A stretch of 6,391 nt of DNA. It comes from Acetobacterium sp. Lineage in GTDB: Bacteria > Bacillota > Clostridia > Eubacteriales > Eubacteriaceae. Of the stretch, positions 1 to 4,814 are shown in pieces. Where the stretch lies: assembly GCA_022013395.1 (NCBI GenBank), contig JAKLQL010000495.1, positions 1 to 6,391 on the forward strand. Reading direction: 5' to 3'. Position numbers and translations under genes: made by a program. Within the stretch, counting starts at the first letter, position 1; each line of letters starts with the position of its first letter. Under the pieces are notes generated by a model. It ran no database searches and was not told the DNA's origin. It was given only the letters and a program-made list of their open reading frames with translations.

Positions 1-15
1 AAAAAGGAGAAGAAA

Positions 16-567
16 ATGAAAAGATATGTAGTTTTAGGAATGTTGCTTGTTCTTGCTATAGTGATTTCTGGTTGTACGCAAACGCCGGCAACCACCCCGA
101 AAACAGATTCAGAAACAAAGACGGACGTTGTTACCACGGCCTCGGTTGTTAACACGGAGGACGCCTTTATTAAAGCAATCAGTAAGGATGGCACCTGGAT
201 CATTGCCACCCTCGGTGATATGAAAATTAATTCCGATCTGGTCCTGGATGGAACCTTTGTCAATGGCAAGAAAGACGATGCCGGAAATGACATTGTCCAA
301 CGAAAGATTGGTCTCTATACCCAGGATGAAGCACGAAATGTTACCGCCAGATTCACTCTGACTGCACCAAAAATTACCATTAATAGTCCCAAAGCCAGCA
401 TTGAGCATGGTACTTTTGTCGGTGATGTTTATGTAACAGCGACAGATTTCCAACTTAAAGATCAAAACATTGAAGGTAATGTGTATTTCACAAATCCCGA
501 AGCCCAAGCCACCTTCAAAATGGATGCAACAAGTTCAGTTACTGGTGTTCAAGAATTAAAGCAGTAG
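16..567 (+). CDS. Secreted lipoprotein of unknown function, beta-rich
   Basis: A 183-residue protein starting at ATG 16, with GGAG at 6-9 six bases upstream. Residues 1-20 form a lipoprotein signal peptide: K2-R3, a hydrophobic core, and the lipobox ISGC with the lipidated Cys at position 20. Residues 21-46 are a Thr/Pro/Lys/Asp-rich linker of the kind that tethers a domain outside the membrane. The rest (about 47-183) alternates short hydrophobic strands with turns (for example KITINSP, GDVYVTATDF, GNVYFTN), which suggests a beta-solenoid or beta-sandwich; that fold is an inference. I recognise no enzyme motif and no conserved Cys or His cluster after Cys20. There is no (S/T)GA(S/T) flavin-attachment motif, so it is not the PplA lipoprotein of the EET locus. 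A terminator follows it, so it is probably not cotranscribed with the NADH dehydrogenase operon. It could be the last gene of an operon starting left of the window. The gene is secure; its function is unknown. Confidence 0.9.
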   Translation: MKRYVVLGMLLVLAIVISGCTQTPATTPKTDSETKTDVVTTASVVNTEDAFIKAISKDGTWIIATLGDMKINSDLVLDGTFVNGKKDDAGNDIVQRKIGLYTQDEARNVTARFTLTAPKITINSPKASIEHGTFVGDVYVTATDFQLKDQNIEGNVYFTNPEAQATFKMDATSSVTGVQELKQ

Positions 568-605
568 ATGTAATTGTTTGACATTTCACAATAAAGATTT
601 TGGGA

Positions 606-648
606 GCCTCTAAATTGAAGTGTGAAATACATCAATTTAGAGGCTTTT
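606..648 (+). terminator. Intrinsic terminator after the lipoprotein gene
   Basis: A perfect 13-bp inverted repeat, gcctctaaattga (606-618) and tcaatttagaggc (632-644), has a 13-nt loop and is followed directly by TTTT (645-648) and further T-rich sequence. It lies 39 nt after the lipoprotein stop. It should end that transcript and separate it from the next operon. Confidence 0.88.
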
Positions 649-766
649 ATTTATTAAAGTAAATTATTAAGCAGAAAATAATTGTTGATAAGAGGATAAA
701 AAAAGTTGTGAGATAAAAAATTCGAAGGCGAAAATGATTCAAAACGAAACAAAAAAGTCAAAATCC

Positions 767-780
767 GGAGGTGCATTTTG
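767..780 (+). promoter_or_regulatory. Strong ribosome binding site fixing a TTG start
   Basis: GGAGGTG at 767-773 is a near-perfect Shine-Dalgarno sequence, with the GGAGG core six bases before TTG at 778. No ATG lies in frame at this spacing, and the nearby GTG at 771 is out of frame. The GxGxxG FAD fold begins at residue 9 from this TTG, as expected for the family. Together these fix TTG 778 as the start. Confidence 0.85.
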
Positions 781-2706
781 GAAAAGAACATTATTATATT
801 AGGAGCCGGATATTCGGGGATTCTAATTGCAAAAAAGTTGGCCAAACGGTTGAAAGACCAGAACGATCTTAAAATAACCATAATCAATAAGAAAAGCTAT
901 CATACCATGCTGACTGAGCTCCATGAGGTCGCTGCAAATCGGGTGGAAGAAGACAGCATCCGAATCAGCATCAAACGCATTTTTGAAGGCCGAAATGTTA
1001 AGGTGGTAATCGATACAATCACTGCGGTCGATTATGAAAAGAAACAATTAACAGGGAAAAAATCCAGCTACAGCTACGATTACCTGGTAATGGCTTCGGG
1101 TTCACAGCCGTCGTTTTTTGGCATTTGTGGGGCGGAAGACTATACCTATAAGCTATGGTCCTATGAAGATGCCATCAAGCTGAAGGGACATATCTTTGAA
1201 ATGTTCACAAAAGCTTTGCAGGAAACCGATCAGGCCGAAATTCAGAAATTGCTTAGTTTTTATGTGCTGGGGGCCGGATTTACCGGCGTTGAAATGGCTG
1301 GAGAACTGGCTGAATGGGTACCGATCCTCTGTAAAGAATTTGAAATTGATCGCGAAATGGTTAAGATTACCCTGGTTGATATGATGGACAGAGTTGTCCC
1401 CAATTTATCGGTCGAACTTTCCGAAAAAGCAAAGAGACGACTGGAAAAAATGGGCGTTGAGGTCAGGTTAAAAACAGCCGTTGATTGTATTGGCGCCGAC
1501 TTTATTGGTCTTAAACAAGCTGAACAGCATCAGGAATTGCCGACCAATACCGTTGTCTGGGCAGCCGGCATTGAAAGTTCCGACATTGCCAATCAGGCTG
1601 TTCAGCTTACTCAGGTTGGCCGCGGCCGCATTAAAACCGATGAATTTCTCAGAGCCGAAGGAAAAGAGGATGTTTTTATCGCCGGGGATAATATGTTTTA
1701 TATTCCTGAGGGTGAATCAATGCCGGTGCCGCAGATGGTTGAAAACTGCGAACAGTCGGCAGCTACGGTTGCCGATAATCTGACCAGTGCCATTACCGGA
1801 ACCGGAAAAATGGAAAAATATGCCCCGAAATTCCATGGGGTAATGGTTAGTATCGGCGGCCGTTATGGTATTTCGTATGTCGGCACCGACAAAAAGAAAT
1901 TTGCCTTGCCGTCGTTTCTTTCTCAGTTTGTGAAGCATTTTATTAATATTATTTATTTCATCCAAATTTTGGGATGGAATAAGGTCTTTAGCTATATCCG
2001 TCACGAGTTCTTTACGATCCGAAATTGCCGCAGTTTTGTTGGTGGTCATTTTTCAAATCGAACCCCCAGTTTTTTATTGGTACTGCTACGGGTTTTCTTA
2101 GGTGCCTTCTGGGTCTATGAGGGCATCAAGAAAGTCAATGAAGGCTGGCTTCAAAAGCCGATGCTGACGCCCTTTTTCAAAGGCGCCAACGACCTGTTTA
2201 ATTCAATTCTCCAGGCTGGTACCGGAGGCGGCGATGCCGTGTCAAGTGCCACCGCGGCAGGCCAGAGTACTGCAGCGGCCGGAACCCTGCTGATTAATTG
2301 GAATATCTTAGGGCTCTTTAAAATTATTGTGATTCAAACCACAGATATTGCTATTAAATTTCAGGTGGGTTTGATGGACTGGTTTAAGGACACTGTTATT
2401 TTAAGCAGCGGCGGGTCAGAGATATTTTTTCAGACCGTAATTGTCTATTCTGAAATAATCGTCGGGGTATTGCTGATCGTCGGTCTTTTTACCACCGTTT
2501 CCTCCTTGTATTCAATCGTTCTTCAGGCGATGTTTGTCGCAACTACTGGGCTTTACCTGAGCACCTGGTGGATGATTTTTGCGGCAGTGGCTGTTATTTT
2601 TGGCGGAGGGAGCGTATTCGGACTTGATTATTATGCAATGCCCTGGTTAAAAGAACACTATAAGAATATTAAAATCGTCCGAAAACTATATATCTATCAT
2701 GATTAA
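778..2706 (+). CDS. ndh2: Type II NADH dehydrogenase with C-terminal membrane domain (EET-type Ndh2)
   Basis: This 642-residue flavoprotein should oxidise NADH and reduce a membrane quinone without pumping protons. Residues 1-375 are a two-dinucleotide-fold oxidoreductase: the FAD motif GAGYSG (9-14), the TELHEVAA segment (46-53) typical of NDH-2, the NADH motif GAGFTG (165-170) with acidic D201 ending the next strand, and the second FAD motif IAGDN (301-305). Usual NDH-2 enzymes have about 400 residues and end in an amphipathic helix. This one continues for about 260 residues with hydrophobic segments near 383-399, 431-449, 505-521, 549-571, 573-590 and 594-613. Parts resemble DoxX-family membrane proteins (LRVFLGAFWVYEG, EIIVGVLLIVGLF, then GGGSVFGLD). 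An Ala/Gly/Ser-rich loop spans about 480-503. This architecture is known for Ndh2 of the Listeria flavin-based electron transfer locus. The quinone-site motif AQxxxQQ reads VExxxQS (321-327). It starts the operon and overlaps the next gene by 8 nt. The enzyme class is secure; the EET role is inferred. Confidence 0.92.
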   Translation: MEKNIIILGAGYSGILIAKKLAKRLKDQNDLKITIINKKSYHTMLTELHEVAANRVEEDSIRISIKRIFEGRNVKVVIDTITAVDYEKKQLTGKKSSYSYDYLVMASGSQPSFFGICGAEDYTYKLWSYEDAIKLKGHIFEMFTKALQETDQAEIQKLLSFYVLGAGFTGVEMAGELAEWVPILCKEFEIDREMVKITLVDMMDRVVPNLSVELSEKAKRRLEKMGVEVRLKTAVDCIGADFIGLKQAEQHQELPTNTVVWAAGIESSDIANQAVQLTQVGRGRIKTDEFLRAEGKEDVFIAGDNMFYIPEGESMPVPQMVENCEQSAATVADNLTSAITGTGKMEKYAPKFHGVMVSIGGRYGISYVGTDKKKFALPSFLSQFVKHFINIIYFIQILGWNKVFSYIRHEFFTIRNCRSFVGGHFSNRTPSFLLVLLRVFLGAFWVYEGIKKVNEGWLQKPMLTPFFKGANDLFNSILQAGTGGGDAVSSATAAGQSTAAAGTLLINWNILGLFKIIVIQTTDIAIKFQVGLMDWFKDTVILSSGGSEIFFQTVIVYSEIIVGVLLIVGLFTTVSSLYSIVLQAMFVATTGLYLSTWWMIFAAVAVIFGGGSVFGLDYYAMPWLKEHYKNIKIVRKLYIYHD

Positions 2707-3673
2707 AAGTGAATTACCTCAAAGACTTGACTACCAGGCTGCCCTTGAAGCAGTTAGGCGATTGATCAAAGAGACCTTATTGGATACCGACGAATTAATC
2801 CTGGCGATGATGCAACACCTGACCTTGGGAGCTGGCAAAAATTTAAGAGCTATGTTATTACTGGTGTCGGCAATGGATGAAGAAGGCTTTGTCCCCCAGG
2901 ATGCGATTGTTGCCGGAGCCGCCGTGGAGATTTTGCACCTCGCCACCCTGGTTCACGATGACATCATTGATGAGGCCGAAATTCGACGGGGAAATGCCAG
3001 TCTGCAGAAGAAGTTTGGCAAAAAAGAGGCGGTAATCTGCGGCGATTACCTCTTCTGCATTGCGATAGCGATGGTAGCTGAGATTTCTAATCGTTATCCC
3101 GAAAAGCTGAAAGAATTTACCCAGGCAATGACAAAAATATGTTTAGGTGAACTGCGTCAATTTAAACACAATTCCGATACCGATCTGAGTGTTTTGACTT
3201 ACCTGAAAATAATTGCGGGTAAAACTTCAGCGCTTTTTTCACTGGCGATGTATTCAGGAGCGATCATTAACGGCAGCACTGATAAAGAGGCCCGTTTTAT
3301 GGGCCGGATTGGTCACAATATGGGGTTGGCTTTTCAGATCCTGGATGATTGTGCCGATTATGAAGCCGATGTTGTGGTAACGAAAAAAACGGTTAAGCAT
3401 GACCTGGCCGACGAAGTCATCACTTTGCCGTTAATTTATGCTTTTCTGAAAAAACCCGAACTCAAACAGCGGATCCATCAGCAGCAATTGTCGGTGGTCG
3501 AAATTAATGAAATTATTACAGCGGTGGTCAGTCTCGGTGGAGTATCCATGGCCCATGATGTGGCCGAGAAATATTACCGCAAAACCAAAAAAATGATCGA
3601 CGTCCTGCCGAATAAGCATCAGCGGTTATTAATCGGTGAGATCCTGGGGAAAATCTGGAAAGTTGAGAATTAA
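2699..3673 (+). CDS. dmkB: Trans-polyprenyl diphosphate synthase (DmkB/HepT-like)
   Basis: This 324-residue all-helical synthase condenses isopentenyl diphosphate onto an allylic diphosphate to make the quinone side chain. Visible motifs are GKNLR (46-50, the usual GGKRLR position), the first Asp-rich motif DDIID (87-91) followed by RRG (97-99), GKT (174-176), FQ (212-213) and the second Asp-rich motif DDCAD (216-220). The residue five before the first Asp of DDIID is Ala82. A small residue there is typical of long-chain enzymes (about C30-C40) rather than farnesyl or geranylgeranyl synthases; exact length cannot be read. The loop after the second motif diverges: a usual KPxGxDLxxGxxTLP reads KTVKHDLADEVITLP (230-244). 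The ATG sits inside the end of ndh2 (ATGATTAA overlap) with no good Shine-Dalgarno, which suggests translational coupling. The next gene begins 3 nt after the stop. The family is certain; the name dmkB rests on operon context. Confidence 0.9.
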   Translation: MIKSELPQRLDYQAALEAVRRLIKETLLDTDELILAMMQHLTLGAGKNLRAMLLLVSAMDEEGFVPQDAIVAGAAVEILHLATLVHDDIIDEAEIRRGNASLQKKFGKKEAVICGDYLFCIAIAMVAEISNRYPEKLKEFTQAMTKICLGELRQFKHNSDTDLSVLTYLKIIAGKTSALFSLAMYSGAIINGSTDKEARFMGRIGHNMGLAFQILDDCADYEADVVVTKKTVKHDLADEVITLPLIYAFLKKPELKQRIHQQQLSVVEINEIITAVVSLGGVSMAHDVAEKYYRKTKKMIDVLPNKHQRLLIGEILGKIWKVEN

Positions 3674-3676
3674 CGG

Positions 3677-4582
3677 ATGATTCAGCGATTTTTAAATTAT
3701 GTCGAGATTCGGACAAAAATAGCCAGCCTGCTGCCCTTTTTACTGGGTCTGACTTATGTTCTATATGCCTATCAACAGATAAATATTTTGAATACCCTGC
3801 TATTTTTCGCTTCGATGCTGAGCTTTGATATGGCAACAACCGCCTTGAATAATTATATCGATGTGAAAACAAATGATAAAATACTGGAATTTTCTCAGAA
3901 AACCGCCAAACAGATATTGATTTTTCTCTTGATTCTGGCCATATTATTGGGGCTGGCGCTGGTATTTTATGCCGGAGTGGTCGTTTTGGTTTTGGGAGTG
4001 CTCTGTTTTGGCGTGGGGATCTTCTATACCTTCGGACCGGTACCGATTTCGCGAATGCCCTTGGGTGAAATTTTCTCCGGGTTATTTATGGGTTTACTGA
4101 TTCCCTTTCTGGTGGTTTTCATTAATGCTCCGGAGCAAAGTTTGATTTATTTTACTTTTACAAATTGGCTGCTGCACGTGTCATTTAACATCTTGGATCT
4201 CCTCAAATTGGGCGTTGTAACAATTCCGGCGATTGCGGGGATTGCCAATATTATGCTGGCCAATAATATCTGTGATATGGAAGATGATGTTAAAGTAAAT
4301 CGTTTTACGCTGCCTTATTATACAGGGGTAAAAAATGCTCTGAATATGTTTGCCGCCCTTTATTATTTGGGATATGCGGCTATTATTGTGATGGTGCTGT
4401 TTGGATTGGTGCCAATTTATGGATTAATCGTGATTGCGGGTTTAAACCCGGTTCAAAAAAATATTTCAAAATTCAGAAAACAACAGTCCAAGATCAAAAC
4501 CTTTTCCTTGAGTGTGCAAAATCTAGTGATCTTATTATTCCCGCTAATCATTGTTATGACAATCGGCGCGATCCTTAATTAA
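3677..4582 (+). CDS. dmkA: UbiA-family prenyltransferase, MenA-like (DmkA, probable DHNA polyprenyltransferase)
   Basis: This 301-residue integral membrane enzyme probably transfers the polyprenyl chain made by the preceding synthase onto 1,4-dihydroxy-2-naphthoate, giving demethylmenaquinone. The first Asp-rich motif is NNYIDVKTND (58-67) and the second NNICDMEDD (196-204); both bind Mg-diphosphate in UbiA enzymes. The second matches the MenA form NNIRDxxxD better than ubiquinone or heme versions. YTFGPVPIS (117-125) followed by LGEIFSGLFMG (129-139) also corresponds to the MenA motif YTGGPxPL...LGEhF. About eight or nine membrane helices can be drawn (near 17-32, 38-56, 78-98, 100-118, 132-150, 179-196, 224-242, 244-256 and 280-299), normal for the family. 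The start ATG lies 3 nt after the dmkB stop with only a weak GGAAAG well upstream, so coupled translation is likely. No menaquinone methyltransferase or DHNA-synthesis genes are present, so the aromatic substrate is inferred from motifs and context. Confidence 0.88.
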   Translation: MIQRFLNYVEIRTKIASLLPFLLGLTYVLYAYQQINILNTLLFFASMLSFDMATTALNNYIDVKTNDKILEFSQKTAKQILIFLLILAILLGLALVFYAGVVVLVLGVLCFGVGIFYTFGPVPISRMPLGEIFSGLFMGLLIPFLVVFINAPEQSLIYFTFTNWLLHVSFNILDLLKLGVVTIPAIAGIANIMLANNICDMEDDVKVNRFTLPYYTGVKNALNMFAALYYLGYAAIIVMVLFGLVPIYGLIVIAGLNPVQKNISKFRKQQSKIKTFSLSVQNLVILLFPLIIVMTIGAILN

Positions 4583-4811
4583 CTAACCTTAACTAACTAA
4601 TTTGAATCAATTAATCTTGATTAAATAATTTTAGCGATAAATTTACATGCCCTTAATCTAAACTTTCCAAACCGTTAACATATGGTACTGCAACGCATGT
4701 TAGACTTTTAACAGCGATAAAGATAATCGGGAAACCTAGCATCTTTATCGCTGTTATTTTAGTTTATCAGGCATCAATCATATAAAAAGCAGAAGATGGA
4801 GAGAAGTGTAA
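4583..4811 (+). other. AT-rich spacer between dmkA and the receptor gene
   Basis: There is no coding region of note here. It contains a short direct repeat TAACTAAC (4580-4587 and 4590-4597, beginning in the dmkA stop), a weak 6-bp hairpin (4605-4610 with 4617-4622), another weak 6-bp hairpin (4676-4681 with 4697-4702) and the strong stem-loop listed separately. The 9-mer agcgataaa occurs at 4633-4641 and again in the stem at 4713-4721. I compared it by eye with cyclic-di-GMP riboswitch consensus elements, which often precede chemoreceptor genes in clostridia, and saw no match. I see no convincing sigma-A or sigma-28 promoter. Confidence 0.5.
4709..4760 (+). terminator. Strong stem-loop, probable intrinsic terminator
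   Basis: taacagcgataaagat (4709-4724) and atctttatcgctgtta (4741-4756) form a perfect 16-bp stem with a 16-nt loop, followed by TTTT (4757-4760) and AGTTT. There is no matching A-tract before the stem, so it should work on the + strand only. It sits 126 nt after the dmkA stop and 51 nt before the receptor start. It could end the ndh2-dmkB-dmkA transcript, or act as a leader attenuator for the receptor if transcription starts upstream of it. Confidence 0.75.
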
Positions 4812-4814
4812 ATG
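4798..4814 (+). promoter_or_regulatory. Ribosome binding site of the receptor gene
   Basis: GGAGAG at 4798-4803 lies eight bases before ATG 4812. The protein then begins MKWFYNLKIGRK, a typical short cytoplasmic N-terminus before the first membrane helix of such receptors, which supports this start. Confidence 0.75.

Noticed and set aside
16..567. The upstream lipoprotein as PplA of the EET locus
   Set aside because: PplA carries flavin-attachment motifs of the (S/T)GA(S/T) type and is modified by FmnB. No such motif is present here, and a terminator separates the gene from the ndh2 operon.
578..606. TTGACA at 578-583 as a promoter -35 box
   Set aside because: At the normal 16-18 nt spacing the sequence (around 600-606) is tgggag-like with no -10 box, and the downstream terminator would stop such a transcript.
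650..766. Promoter for the ndh2 operon
   Set aside because: The region is AT-rich and a promoter must exist nearby, but the best pairs (for example TTATTA 664-669 with GATAAG 687-692) match consensus too weakly to report as a feature.
1717..2049. Minus-strand open frame inside ndh2
   Set aside because: It lies opposite the conserved NDH-2 FAD and quinone region, with no supported start site and no family motif.
4633..4721. Sigma-28 flagellar promoter based on CGATAA at 4635-4640 or 4715-4720
   Set aside because: Neither copy has a TAAA-type -35 element at the right distance, and the second lies inside the left arm of a perfect hairpin.
4583..4811. Cyclic-di-GMP riboswitch ahead of the receptor gene
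   Set aside because: The conserved blocks of class I (GGCAAA, CGCAAAGC, GGUAGC) and the class II pseudoknot core are not visible.
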